From assembly GCA_040905805.1 (NCBI GenBank), contig JBBDQS010000048.1:78706-129355 (forward strand): DNA of 50,650 bases. The letters run 5' to 3'. Origin of the DNA: Egibacteraceae bacterium (GTDB taxonomy: Bacteria > Actinomycetota > Nitriliruptoria > Euzebyales > Egibacteraceae). The notes under the pieces are model-generated. The model ran no database searches and was not told where the DNA came from. It saw nothing but the letters and a program-made list of their open reading frames with translations. Each line of letters opens with the position of its first letter. The first letter of the stretch is position 1. Positions 35,866 through 44,525 of the stretch are shown in pieces. A program made the translations under genes and the position numbers.

Positions 35866-36771
35866 TCAGAGCGCGGTCTTGATGCGCGACGCGAGCGCCG
35901 GCCCGATGCCGTCGACCTCGGTCAGCTCCGCGGGATCGGCATCGCGGATCTCCTCGACCGAGGCGAAGCGCTCCAGCAATGCGCTGCGGATCACCGGCCC
36001 GACCCCCTTGATGGCGGCCAGGGCCTCCTCGACCGACTCGTCGGTGGTGGTGGTCGACGCCGGTTCGGGAGCCGGCTGCGCGGGTTGCGCTCGAGCGGCC
36101 TGTGCGGCCGCCTGCTTCTTCTGGGCCAGCCCGTGCAGCTTGGTCTTGGTGGCGTCGGACGGGGCCCCGCCCGCCACCTCGGGGTTGCGCTCGCGGTACT
36201 CGCGGTCCAGGCGCTCCTTGCGCTCGAGGATCTCGCGCAGCGCCTGGTCCCGCAGGTCCTCGGAGGGGATGTGCGGCGGCGGCACCCCCGGCAGGCTCTC
36301 ACCGGGTGCGGGGGGTCGGCGGCGCTCGTACTCCTCCTCCGGGATGCGCGCCGCGCGAGCCGCGGCGGCGCTGTCCTCGGCGGCGGCCTGCCGCTGGCGC
36401 TGCAGATCCTCCATGGCCATGTCGGTGATGGCCCGGCGCTCCTCGGAGGGGGTCGCGCCCCCGCCGAGCGTGGGCGGTGCCGCGAAGGCCCCCTGTTGCT
36501 GGGGAGCCGCAGGCGGTGGCGTCCCGCCCAGGAAGCCCCCGCGTTTCGGGGGGGCCGGCTCCGGCTGCGCGGGCGGCCGGGTGGGCGCCGGCGGCGACGC
36601 GCTCGGCGCCGAGACGGACCCCGGCGGCGGCGCCGCGGGAGCCATCCTGGACCCACCCAGGCGCTCAGCGGTCTCACGGCGCGCTTCCTCGAGCTGCCGC
36701 GCGGCCTCCTGCTCGGGGTCAGAGCCCCCCTTGGGACCCTTGCCCGCGAGCCTGTTCAACGGTTTCCTCAT
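35866..36771 (-). CDS. Protein with C-terminal helix-hairpin-helix domain
   Basis: 301-aa protein. Most of it is predicted disordered or coiled, rich in Pro, Ala, Glu and Arg. Residues about 245-301 form tandem helix-hairpin-helix motifs (AAIKGVGPVIRSALLERF and LTEVDGIGPALASRIKTAL), the non-specific DNA-binding fold of UvrC/ComEA-type proteins. No nuclease or ligase domain. It may bind DNA or use HhH for protein contacts. ATG with AGGAG upstream. Confidence 0.75.
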   Translation of the reverse strand: MRKPLNRLAGKGPKGGSDPEQEAARQLEEARRETAERLGGSRMAPAAPPPGSVSAPSASPPAPTRPPAQPEPAPPKRGGFLGGTPPPAAPQQQGAFAAPPTLGGGATPSEERRAITDMAMEDLQRQRQAAAEDSAAAARAARIPEEEYERRRPPAPGESLPGVPPPHIPSEDLRDQALREILERKERLDREYRERNPEVAGGAPSDATKTKLHGLAQKKQAAAQAARAQPAQPAPEPASTTTTDESVEEALAAIKGVGPVIRSALLERFASVEEIRDADPAELTEVDGIGPALASRIKTAL

Positions 36772-36849
36772 GGCGATCTCCTGCCTTCTCCCTCACCGTC
36801 GAGCCTGCCATACGACGGGCCCGGGGTAAACAGGCAAGCGTGGGCGTGC

Positions 36850-36855
36850 TAGCGT
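36850..36855 (+). promoter_or_regulatory. -10 box for a leaderless mRNA
   Basis: TAGCGT ends 9 nt before the GTG at 36865, head of the hydrogenase-protease operon. Confidence 0.5.
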
Positions 36856-36864
36856 GGCGACGCC

Positions 36865-37704
36865 GTGGCCCGCATTCTGGATACGATCCCTGACTTCGTA
36901 GCGCTCGCTAAGGCGGCGTTCCTCGAGGATCGTGCCACGCGCGGGTACCTGTGGGACGAGCGCTACCGATCGCGCCACCCGGAGGTGTTCGCGGTCTTCT
37001 TCGATGGGCACGGCGACGCCGACCAGGTGCCCGCGGTGACCCACAAGCTGACCGACGTGCGCCGGGTGGTCGAGCCGGCGGCGCCGATCGTGACGCGGTT
37101 GATCGAGGAGGTCGAGCCCGCGGTCCGCGACACCCTCGGGCTGGCGGGCCTGCCCGAGCCAATGCACGTGTTGATGGTCGGCACGTTCTCCACCAACGCC
37201 GCAGTGGTGCGCCTCGATGGTGAGGTGGCGGTCCTGCACTGCCTCGAGTGGTTCGGCGAACCCGACACCCAGCGCGTGCTCGTCGCCCACGAGGACACCC
37301 ACGCCTGGCACGAGACGCTCCTCGGCCAGGCACCGCCGACCGATCTCGCCTGGACGGCGTTCGCCGAGGGCCTGGCGATCCAGGTCTCACGAGCGGTCGC
37401 CCCCGACCGGCCGGAGGCGGACTACTTCTGGTACGGCGTCGCCGGCTTCGAGGAGTGGCTGCCGTGGTGCCGGGAGAACCAGGACCTGGTGCTCCAGCGC
37501 TTCGGGAAGGCCCTGGACGAGGACGAGCAGGAGGCGACCGAGATGTTCTTCGGCGCGGGATTCATCGACGACCAGTGGCGGGTGGGCTTCTACGTGGCGG
37601 ACGCGCTGGTCGCCAGCCTCGACGCGGGTGTCGACGAGCTGGTGCGGTTGAGCGTCGAGGACGGGCGGGAGGCGATCCGCACCGCCCTGGACACGCTGCG
37701 GTGA
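36865..37704 (+). CDS. Zn-dependent protease-like protein (DUF2268-like)
   Basis: 279-aa soluble protein with an HExxH motif (HEDTH, 142-146, in VLVAHEDTHAWHE) and a downstream Glu segment TAFAEGLAIQ that fits the DUF2268 predicted zinc protease pattern. Its start overlaps nothing, but its stop overlaps the hydrogenase maturation protease start (GTGA). It may therefore act in the same pathway, for example in processing a different subunit. Substrate unknown. Confidence 0.7.
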   Translation: MARILDTIPDFVALAKAAFLEDRATRGYLWDERYRSRHPEVFAVFFDGHGDADQVPAVTHKLTDVRRVVEPAAPIVTRLIEEVEPAVRDTLGLAGLPEPMHVLMVGTFSTNAAVVRLDGEVAVLHCLEWFGEPDTQRVLVAHEDTHAWHETLLGQAPPTDLAWTAFAEGLAIQVSRAVAPDRPEADYFWYGVAGFEEWLPWCRENQDLVLQRFGKALDEDEQEATEMFFGAGFIDDQWRVGFYVADALVASLDAGVDELVRLSVEDGREAIRTALDTLR

Positions 37705-38198
37705 AGAACGTGCTGGTCGCCGGCGTCGGGCAGGTCCTGCGCGGCGACGACGGGTTCGGCGTCGAGGCGGTCCGCCGGCTCGTGCACATGGACCTCGGCG
37801 AGACCGTGCGGGTCATCGAGACGGGCACGGGCGGTATCAACCTGGTCATGGCGCTGTACGACCCGACCGACGTGCTGATCGTGCTCGACGCGGTCGACCA
37901 CGGCCGGCCACCCGGGACGGTGATGGTGATCGAACCCGAGGTCGCGGTGGTCGAGGACATGCCGGACCTGGAGCGCTGGGACTTCCTCTCCGACATGCAC
38001 TACACGAAGCCGGAGAGCGCGTTCATGCTCGCCAGGGCGCTCGGTGTGCTGCCCGAGCGCTTCCTGCTCGTGGGCTGCCAGCCGCAGGAGACCGACGTCC
38101 TCGAGGTGGGGCTCTCCCACGTCGTCAGCGAGGCCGTCGACGTGGCGGTCACCGAGGTCTGCCGCATCCTCGACGAGGTGCGTGCGGAAGTGGCATGA
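37701..38198 (+). CDS. [NiFe]-hydrogenase maturation protease
   Basis: 165-aa endopeptidase of the HybD/HyaD family, which removes the C-terminal peptide of the hydrogenase large subunit once nickel is in place. The nickel-sensing acidic residue is in GVGQVLRGDDGFGVEAV, the second in VLDAVDHGRPPG, and a His in DMHYTKPE lies where the family has its third ligand; GCQPQ is also typical. Length is normal. The large subunit it would cleave is not in this window. Confidence 0.9.
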   Translation: MKNVLVAGVGQVLRGDDGFGVEAVRRLVHMDLGETVRVIETGTGGINLVMALYDPTDVLIVLDAVDHGRPPGTVMVIEPEVAVVEDMPDLERWDFLSDMHYTKPESAFMLARALGVLPERFLLVGCQPQETDVLEVGLSHVVSEAVDVAVTEVCRILDEVRAEVA

Positions 38199-38224
38199 CC
38201 GGCGAGCAGAGGTAGGGTGCCCCT

Positions 38225-38557
38225 ATGACTGATCCCGGGCAGTGCCCGCAGTGCGGCCGCGTGGCCGAGCCCGACGATCGCCGCACGGCCCAGATCGCCG
38301 AGCTGTCGTTCCGGCCGTTCCTGTGCGACCGGCCACCGGCGAGCTTCACCGACCACCCCTTCCCGGTGCGCTGGCTGGAGTCACAGGTCCCGGACCCCGA
38401 CGAGCTGCAGGGGTTCATGGAGCGGTTCGTGCGCGTGCGCGGACCGTTGCCCGAGGGCAGCGCCATCGCGGAGGCCTTCGGCGAGATCGACCCGATCCAC
38501 GCGTGGATCGAGAACGAACCGTCGCAGGACGGCATCCGCGTGCTGATCCGCCTGTAG
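38225..38557 (+). CDS. Hypothetical protein with N-terminal CxxC
   Basis: 110-aa protein starting MTDPGQCPQCGRVAEPDD, half of a zinc ribbon; a third Cys follows at FLCDRPP. The rest is unrecognised. TAGGGT (38213-38218) ends 6 nt before the ATG, so it may have its own leaderless promoter inside the operon. It sits between the hydrogenase protease and the MoxR ATPase and probably serves the same maturation pathway. Confidence 0.6.
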   Translation: MTDPGQCPQCGRVAEPDDRRTAQIAELSFRPFLCDRPPASFTDHPFPVRWLESQVPDPDELQGFMERFVRVRGPLPEGSAIAEAFGEIDPIHAWIENEPSQDGIRVLIRL

Positions 38558-38584
38558 TCCCCACCCGCACCCAGAGGAGGCGCC

Positions 38585-39469
38585 ATGGTTGCTACCGGGC
38601 TCCACATCCCGTCGGTCGAGGAAGCAGCCAACATGCTGCGGCGGGGCGGGTATCTCGCCGACGCCGCGACCGCCACGACCGTCTACCTCGCCGCTCGCCT
38701 GCGCAAGCCGTTGCTCCTCGAGGGTCCGGCCGGCACCGGCAAGACCGAGCTGGCGCTGGCGCTGGCGCAGGCCACCGGTGCCCGGCTGATACGCCTGCAG
38801 TGCTACGAGGGTCTCGACGAGACCAAGGTGCTGTACGAGTGGAACTACCGCAAGCAGCTCCTCGGCCTGCAGGCCGCGACGGCCAACGGCGAGGACGGCG
38901 GGAGCCCGTTGGACGACGTCTTCAGCGAGCCGTTCCTGTTGTCGCGTCCGGTGCTCGATGCGATCCGTTCGTCGGAGCCGGTCGTGCTCCTGATCGACGA
39001 GGTCGACCGCATCGAGATGGAGACGGAGGCGCTGCTGCTGGAGGTGCTGTCGGACTTCCAGGTCACCATCCCCGAGCTTGGGCTGATCACCGCCCACAGC
39101 CAGCCCCTGACCATCCTGACGTCGAACGCGACCCGGGAGCTGTCCGAGGCGCTCAAGCGCCGGTGCCTGTACCAGTGGATGGACTACCCCACCCCCGACC
39201 GCGAGCGTGCCATCGTGCTGTCGCGGGTGCCCGGCATCACCGAGACGCTCGCGCAGCAGGTGGTGCGCACGGTGCAGGCCATCCGCGGCCTGGAGCTGAA
39301 GAAGGCCCCGTCCATCGCCGAGACGCTCGACTGGGCGGCGACGCTCGTCGACCTCGGGCTCACCCCGGCGGACCGCGATGCGCTGGAGCGCACCGGCGGC
39401 ACGCTGCTGAAGCACCGCAGCGACCAGGCGACGGTGCTGCGCGAGCTCGACGAGGGCTCCGGTGGCTGA
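38585..39469 (+). CDS. MoxR/CoxD-type AAA+ ATPase
   Basis: 294-aa AAA_5 ATPase of the MoxR/NorQ/CbbQ/CoxD group. Walker A is LLLEGPAGTGKTELALAL, Walker B VVLLIDEVDRI, sensor 1 TSNATRELS. These ATPases work with a VWA-domain partner to insert metals or remodel cofactor enzymes; CoxD does this for Mo-Cu CO dehydrogenase. The partner follows with an 8-nt overlap. SD GAGGAGG before the ATG. Confidence 0.9.
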   Translation: MVATGLHIPSVEEAANMLRRGGYLADAATATTVYLAARLRKPLLLEGPAGTGKTELALALAQATGARLIRLQCYEGLDETKVLYEWNYRKQLLGLQAATANGEDGGSPLDDVFSEPFLLSRPVLDAIRSSEPVVLLIDEVDRIEMETEALLLEVLSDFQVTIPELGLITAHSQPLTILTSNATRELSEALKRRCLYQWMDYPTPDRERAIVLSRVPGITETLAQQVVRTVQAIRGLELKKAPSIAETLDWAATLVDLGLTPADRDALERTGGTLLKHRSDQATVLRELDEGSGG

Positions 39470-40829
39470 GACCCGGACAGCCGGGCTGGGCGAGCACGTC
39501 GTCGCCTTCGCCCGCGAACTGCGGGCCGCGGGGATCGCGGTGTCGGCCCCCGAGATCAGCGATGCCCTGGTGGCCCTGCCCGCCGTGCCGCTGGAGCACC
39601 GGGAGGTGGTCCGCGCCGCGCTCGCCGCCGTGCTCTGCAAGGAGCCGGCGCTGCGGCCGCGCTTCGATCGCATCTTCGACCTCTACTTCCCGATGCGGTC
39701 ACCGCGGCAGGGCCGTGCCGAGAGCAGGAGACGCGGTGGGGGAGACCCCAGCCAGGAGCTCACGGAGGCCCTGCGATCCGGCGACCGGGAGCGGCTGCGC
39801 GAGATGGCCCAGGAGCGGGTCGAGGAGCACGGTGACGAGTCCGACGCGAACCTCAGCGAGGACGCCGCGGTGTTCCGGGCGCTGCGGGGGCTGAACCTCG
39901 ACGCCATCATGCAGCAGCTCTACGACGACGAGGTCTCGGGCCAGGGGCTCACGGCCCTGGAGCGCCGTGCGATCACGGAGGACATCGGCGACCGCATGGA
40001 GGCCTTCCGTGACATGCTCACCGACGAGATCTTCTCGGACATGCTGGGGGTCCTGAGCCCGGAGGAGCTGGCGGGCCGCAACCGCCGTCCCCCACCGGAT
40101 GAGATCGACTTCCTCTGGGCCAGCCAGTCCGACGTCGAGCGCATGCGCACCGCCCTGGCCCCCTTGGCCCGCAAGCTGACCCAGAGCCTGTCCCACCGTC
40201 GCCGCCGCGCCCGCCGGGGCCGGCTCGACATGCGACGGACGATCCGCTCGTCGCTGTCGACGGGCGGCGTGCTCGTCGAGCCGCGGTTCCGCCGTCCGAT
40301 CGCCGGCAAGCCGGAGATCGTGCTGCTGTGCGACATCTCCGGGTCCATGCGGGCGTTCGCGAAGTTCACGCTTGAGCTGACCTACGGGCTCGCCACGCAG
40401 TTCCAGCGGGTGCGCACGTTCGTCTTCGTCGATGCCGTGGACGAGGTCACGTCCATGCTCCAGACGGCGGGCTCCTTCCCGGCCGCGCTCGCCCGGGTCG
40501 AAGCCGAGGCCGAGGTGGTCACCACGGACGGCCAGTCCTGGTACGGCAACTGCATGGAGCAGTTCTGGCAGCGCGTCGGCCGGGAGATCGCTCCGCGCAC
40601 GACGGTCCTGGTCGTGGGCGACGCCCGCGGGAACTTCCGCAGCACCGGCGTGGAGTACCTGCAGCGCGTCGCCGACCGCGCCCGCAGCCTGTACTGGCTC
40701 AACCCCGAGCCGCGCGCCCACTGGGACACGGGAGACTCGGTCATGAGCCAGTTCGCGCCGGCATGCGACGAGGTGGTGGAGGTCCGCACGCTCGCCCAGC
40801 TCGAGGCCTTCGTCGCGAGGGCGCTGTGA
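39462..40829 (+). CDS. CoxE-like VWA domain protein
   Basis: 455-aa partner of the MoxR-type ATPase. A helical N-terminal region and a basic middle (RRRARRGRLDMRRTIRSSL) precede a C-terminal von Willebrand factor A domain. Its MIDAS motif is LLCDISGSMRAFAKF, with metal-coordinating DARGNF further on. The pairing matches CoxD-CoxE, NorQ-NorD and CbbQ-CbbO. Here it lies in a nickel/hydrogenase accessory cluster. Start overlaps the ATPase gene by 8 nt. Confidence 0.88.
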   Translation: MAETRTAGLGEHVVAFARELRAAGIAVSAPEISDALVALPAVPLEHREVVRAALAAVLCKEPALRPRFDRIFDLYFPMRSPRQGRAESRRRGGGDPSQELTEALRSGDRERLREMAQERVEEHGDESDANLSEDAAVFRALRGLNLDAIMQQLYDDEVSGQGLTALERRAITEDIGDRMEAFRDMLTDEIFSDMLGVLSPEELAGRNRRPPPDEIDFLWASQSDVERMRTALAPLARKLTQSLSHRRRRARRGRLDMRRTIRSSLSTGGVLVEPRFRRPIAGKPEIVLLCDISGSMRAFAKFTLELTYGLATQFQRVRTFVFVDAVDEVTSMLQTAGSFPAALARVEAEAEVVTTDGQSWYGNCMEQFWQRVGREIAPRTTVLVVGDARGNFRSTGVEYLQRVADRARSLYWLNPEPRAHWDTGDSVMSQFAPACDEVVEVRTLAQLEAFVARAL

Positions 40830-41266
40830 GTGAGCTGCGCGTGGTCGTCACCTTCCCCGAGGGTGACTACGACGTCGAGGAGCAGACGACGATCCTGAAC
40901 GAGCTGCAGAAGGTGCTGAAGGACCAGATGGGCCTGCAGCAGCGCCTGAGCCGCCTGCCGCAGCTGTCGCTGCCGAGCGGGCCCAAGAAGGTCGAGCCGC
41001 GCCTGACGCCGACCCCGCAGCAGACCGAGGAGGTGGCCCTGCGGGTGTTCCTCCTCGAGTTCCCCGACGCGGCGGCCTGCGCCAGTGCCCTGCGCGCGGT
41101 CGGCGGCTGGTACATGCGCCACCCCGGCCTGTCGCTGAGCTTCAAGGCCGACGGGCCCGCCGGGGGGGTCAACCTGCGACTGAAGAACTTCTCCATGGTC
41201 GCCTTCGCGCGCGCCGTGTCGCAGATCACCGAGCTCATGGAGGAGCCCGACCCCCAAGACAGCTAG
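40826..41266 (+). CDS. Hypothetical protein, last gene of the MoxR/VWA operon
   Basis: 146-aa soluble protein, MSELRVVVTFPEGDYDVEEQ, with an amphipathic ELQKVLKDQMGLQQRLSRL helix and a later strand-rich part. No family recognised. GTG start at 40826 overlaps the VWA gene stop as GTGA. It ends 13 bp from the convergent hypE gene. Operon position suggests a helper of the ATPase/VWA pair. Confidence 0.65.
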   Translation: MSELRVVVTFPEGDYDVEEQTTILNELQKVLKDQMGLQQRLSRLPQLSLPSGPKKVEPRLTPTPQQTEEVALRVFLLEFPDAAACASALRAVGGWYMRHPGLSLSFKADGPAGGVNLRLKNFSMVAFARAVSQITELMEEPDPQDS

Positions 41267-41279
41267 TGGCCCGGCCGCC

Positions 41280-42485
41280 TCAGCAGATGCGGGGGAGGGG
41301 GTCGCCGACCAGGACGTCGACGATGCGGGTCCCGCCGAAGGTGGTCTTCAGCAGCACCAGGCCGGGGGGATCGTCGCTGATCGAACCGATCACCGCAGCG
41401 CCCTTGCCGAGGGGGTGGGCGTGCAGGGCCTCCAGGGCGGCGTCCGCCTCGGCGCCGTCGATGACGAGGACCATGCGACCCTCGCAGGCGACGTAGAGCG
41501 CGTCGATGCCGAGGATCTCCGTGGCGCCGAAGACGTCGGGGCGCATCGGGACCTTGCCTTCGTCGAGCACCGCGGCTATCTGCGAGGCCTGCGCGATCTC
41601 GTTCAGGACCGTCGCCACGCCCCCGCGCGTGGCGTCGCGCATGCAGCGCACGCCGGTGGTGGCGTCGAGCAGCCGGTCGATCAGCTCGTGCAGGGGGGCG
41701 GTGTCGGAGACGACGTCGGACTCGATCTCCAGCTCCCCGCGGGCGAGCATGACCGTCACGCCGTGCTCGCCGATGGGTCCGGACACGATGATCGTGTCGC
41801 CCGGCTGGGCGCTCGCGGCCGACAGGTTCAGGTCCCGCTCGAGCAAGCCGATGCCGGAGGTGTTGATGTAGCAGCCGTCGCCCTTGCCGCGGGGGACGAC
41901 CTTGGTGTCCCCGGTGACGATCTGCACACCCGCCGCGGCCGCGGCGGTCGCCATGGTCTCCACGATCCGCCGCAGGTCCGCGATCGGGAAGCCCTCCTCC
42001 AGGATGAACCCGGCGGACAGGCTGAGCGGGCGGGCGCCGGAGACCGCGAGGTCGTTGACCGTTCCGTTGACCGCCAGGTCGCCGATGTTGCCGCCCGGGA
42101 AGAACAGCGGCGAGACCACGAAGGAGTCCGTGGTGAACGCCAGCCGGGTGCCGCCCACGTCCAGCATCGCCTGGTCTTCCATGCGCTCCAGGGTCGGGTT
42201 GCGGAAGCTCTCCAGGAACAGCGCGTCGATCAGGGTCTGGGTGGCTTTGCCGCCCGCCCCGTGCGACATGGTGATGCGCTCCTCCTTGATCCGCGCCTTG
42301 CGGGCCCGTGCGCGCTCGATCTTCTGGTGCACCTGCTCCTCGCGGGAGAGGTGCGCCTCACCGGGGGCGTGCGGCGCGAGCTCGTGGAACTCCTCGTGCT
42401 CGCGCAGGGCCTCCTCGGCCCAGTCCGCGGAACGCGCCCCGTCGTCGTCGGGGGGGACGCCGGGAGCGGCGGCTTGGTCGGTCAT
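41280..42485 (-). CDS. hypE: Hydrogenase maturation protein HypE
   Basis: 401-aa ATP-dependent enzyme that dehydrates a C-terminal thiocarboxamide to thiocyanate for the Fe-CN ligands. The C-terminus is PLPRIC, with the modified Cys last. The PurM-like core includes HGAGGKATQTLI, VNGTVNDLAVSGA, VTGDTKVVPRGKGDG and TRGGVATVLNEIA. It is about 60-70 aa longer than usual: an acidic and then Arg/Lys-rich helical extension (HLSREEQVHQKIERARARKA) precedes the core. Start overlaps the hypD stop as ATGA. Confidence 0.93.
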   Translation of the reverse strand: MTDQAAAPGVPPDDDGARSADWAEEALREHEEFHELAPHAPGEAHLSREEQVHQKIERARARKARIKEERITMSHGAGGKATQTLIDALFLESFRNPTLERMEDQAMLDVGGTRLAFTTDSFVVSPLFFPGGNIGDLAVNGTVNDLAVSGARPLSLSAGFILEEGFPIADLRRIVETMATAAAAAGVQIVTGDTKVVPRGKGDGCYINTSGIGLLERDLNLSAASAQPGDTIIVSGPIGEHGVTVMLARGELEIESDVVSDTAPLHELIDRLLDATTGVRCMRDATRGGVATVLNEIAQASQIAAVLDEGKVPMRPDVFGATEILGIDALYVACEGRMVLVIDGAEADAALEALHAHPLGKGAAVIGSISDDPPGLVLLKTTFGGTRIVDVLVGDPLPRIC

Positions 42486-43606
42486 GTCCCGGTCGCCTCC
42501 CGGACGCGCTCGCGGGTGAACCGTCCGAAGTTGTAGTAGGCCGCGCAGGCGCCCTCGCTGGACACCATGCAGGTGCCGATCGGGGTCTCGGGGGTGCAGG
42601 CCGTGCCGAACACCTTGCACTCCCACGGCTTGAGCACGCCCTTCAGGACCTCGCCGCACTGGCAGGCCTTGGGGTCGGCCACGCGCACGCCCGGGACGTC
42701 GAAGACGCGTTCGGCGTCGAAGGCGGCGTACTCCTCGCGGACCTGCATCGCCGACTGGGAGATGAAGCCCAGGCCGCGCCACTCGAAGTAGGGCCGCAGC
42801 TCCATCGTCTGGCCGATGACCTTCAGCGCCGCGCGGTTGCCGTCCCACGGGACGACGCGGCTGTATTGGTTCTCGACCTCTGAGCGCCCTTCCTGCAGCT
42901 GCTTGAGGATCATGTAGACGCCCTGGAGGATGTCCAGCGGCTCGAAGCCCGAGGTCACGATGGGCTTGCCGTAGTCCCGGGCGATGAACTCGTAGGGCCG
43001 GCAGCCGATCACCGTGGAGACGTGCCCCGGCCCGATGAAGCCGTCCAGGCGCAGGTCCGGCGAGTCCAGGATCGCTTTGATCGCCGGGATGATCGTGACG
43101 TGGTTGCAGAAGATCGAGAAGTTCTCGAGGCCCTCGGCGGCCGCACGCAGCACCGTCGCCGCGGTGGACGGGGCGGTCGTCTCGAAGCCGATCGCCATGA
43201 ACACGACCCGCTTGTCGGGGTTGTTGCGGGCGATCTTCAGCGCGTCCAGCGGCGAGTAGACCATGCGGATGTCCGCGCCGGCGGCGTTGGAGTCGAAGAA
43301 CGATCCCCGGCCCCCGGGCACGCGCATCATGTCGCCGAAGGACGTCATGATGACGTCGTCGGACTCGGCGATCGCGATCGCGTCGTCGACGCGTCCCATG
43401 GGGATGACGCACACCGGACAGCCGGGTCCGTGGATCAGGGACACGTTCTCCGGGAGGTAGTCCTCGAGGCCGTGGCGGTAGATCGTGTGGGTGTGCCCCC
43501 CGCACACCTCCATGAACTTGTACTCGCGGGAGCCCGCAAGCTCGGCGATCTCCTTGGACAGCCGCTTCGCGATGTCCGCGTCGCGGTACTCGTCGACGAA
43601 CTTCAT
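42482..43606 (-). CDS. hypD: Hydrogenase maturation protein HypD
   Basis: 374-aa iron-sulfur scaffold on which, with HypC, the Fe(CN)2CO unit is assembled. Motifs: EVCGGHTHTIYRHG (with the essential Cys), HGPGCPVCVIP, GFETTAPSTA, and the C-terminal [4Fe-4S] cysteines spread over ACQCGEVLKG, WECKVFGTAC and the SSEGAC region. Length is standard. Overlaps at both ends (ATGA) with hypE and the SIS gene. Confidence 0.95.
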   Translation of the reverse strand: MKFVDEYRDADIAKRLSKEIAELAGSREYKFMEVCGGHTHTIYRHGLEDYLPENVSLIHGPGCPVCVIPMGRVDDAIAIAESDDVIMTSFGDMMRVPGGRGSFFDSNAAGADIRMVYSPLDALKIARNNPDKRVVFMAIGFETTAPSTAATVLRAAAEGLENFSIFCNHVTIIPAIKAILDSPDLRLDGFIGPGHVSTVIGCRPYEFIARDYGKPIVTSGFEPLDILQGVYMILKQLQEGRSEVENQYSRVVPWDGNRAALKVIGQTMELRPYFEWRGLGFISQSAMQVREEYAAFDAERVFDVPGVRVADPKACQCGEVLKGVLKPWECKVFGTACTPETPIGTCMVSSEGACAAYYNFGRFTRERVREATGT

Positions 43607-44277
43607 GGTGTCGCTCCTAGGCCTTCGAGGGCGGTCTGGGTCAGTTCCCACAGGACGTGGTACAGGGTCGTCTGGGCCTCCTGGATGCGGTGCACCGAGG
43701 TGGAGGGCACCACGAAGAGGAAATCGATGTTGTCGGCCTCGGCCATCTGTCCGCCGTCGTAGCCCGCCAGGCCCACGGAGATGAGCCCGCGACGCGAGGC
43801 CTCGTCGAAGGCGCGGAGCACGTTGGTCGACCCGCCCGACGTCGACAGCCCGACGGCGATGTCGCCGGGGCGCCCGAACGCCGCGATCTGGCGGGCGTAC
43901 ACGACGTCGAAGCTCACGTCGTTGGACAGCGCGGTGAGGACCGCGATGTCACCGGTGAGCGACAGCGCCGGCAGGGGGCGGTCGGGGGGACCGGGGTGCA
44001 GGAACGTGTTGACCACGTCTTGGGCATCGGTGCTCGACCCGCCGTTGCCGAAGGCGAAGAGCTTGCGGCCCGCGACGAAGGAGGCGGCCATCGCCTCGGC
44101 GCAGTCGACCAGCCGATCGGCGTGCAGCTCGAAGACCTCCTCGCGCAGCGCGACGATCTCCGCCGCCTTCTCGGCGGTGGACCGGCGCGCCTCCGTCAGC
44201 ACGGCGTCGACGTTCGATGCGTCGGCGTACAGGAACGGGTAGAGCGACTCGAAACCGCCCGGGGTGTCGTTGGCCAT
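43603..44277 (-). CDS. SIS domain protein (GmhA-like), copy 1
   Basis: 224-aa sugar-isomerase (SIS) domain protein of the phosphoheptose isomerase type. Motifs FAFGNGGSSTDAQDVVN and VGLSTSGGSTNVLRAFDEA match GmhA. GmhA makes lipopolysaccharide heptose, which an actinobacterium does not need, and the gene is embedded between hypD and a hypC-like gene. A hydrogenase-linked role, for instance binding a phosphorylated small molecule, is more likely. Such genes recur in actinobacterial hydrogenase operons. Confidence 0.85.
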   Translation of the reverse strand: MANDTPGGFESLYPFLYADASNVDAVLTEARRSTAEKAAEIVALREEVFELHADRLVDCAEAMAASFVAGRKLFAFGNGGSSTDAQDVVNTFLHPGPPDRPLPALSLTGDIAVLTALSNDVSFDVVYARQIAAFGRPGDIAVGLSTSGGSTNVLRAFDEASRRGLISVGLAGYDGGQMAEADNIDFLFVVPSTSVHRIQEAQTTLYHVLWELTQTALEGLGATP

Positions 44278-44279
44278 GA

Positions 44280-44525
44280 TCAGTCCGCCAAGCGAACGAT
44301 GGCTTCCTTCGCGTGCACGAGGATGCGCGCGCCGACCTCGGCGTCGACGAGCATCACGCTCACCTCCTCGATGCCCGCGCCCGTGTCCACCCGGGCCAGG
44401 CCATCGTCCAGCAGCTCCACGATCGTGACCTCGACGGCCTCGTCCGAGCAGGTGATGCAGACCTCCCCGTAGCACTCCGGCACGGGGGGAGTCAGCTGGG
44501 TGCCGAACGGGACCGGGTCGCTCAT
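44280..44525 (-). CDS. HypC-like protein without the N-terminal Met-Cys
   Basis: 81-aa protein with a HypC OB-fold (VELLDDGLARVDTGAGIEEVSVML and VGARILVHAKEAIVRL). HypC needs Cys2 (MCLA...) to bind HypD and the large subunit. Here the protein starts MSDPVPFGTQLTPPVPEC and has Cys18, Cys23 and Cys26 instead (CYGEVCITC). It therefore may play a different or specialised chaperone role alongside the canonical hypC at 45159. Start overlaps the second SIS gene by 4 nt. Confidence 0.8.
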   Translation of the reverse strand: MSDPVPFGTQLTPPVPECYGEVCITCSDEAVEVTIVELLDDGLARVDTGAGIEEVSVMLVDAEVGARILVHAKEAIVRLAD

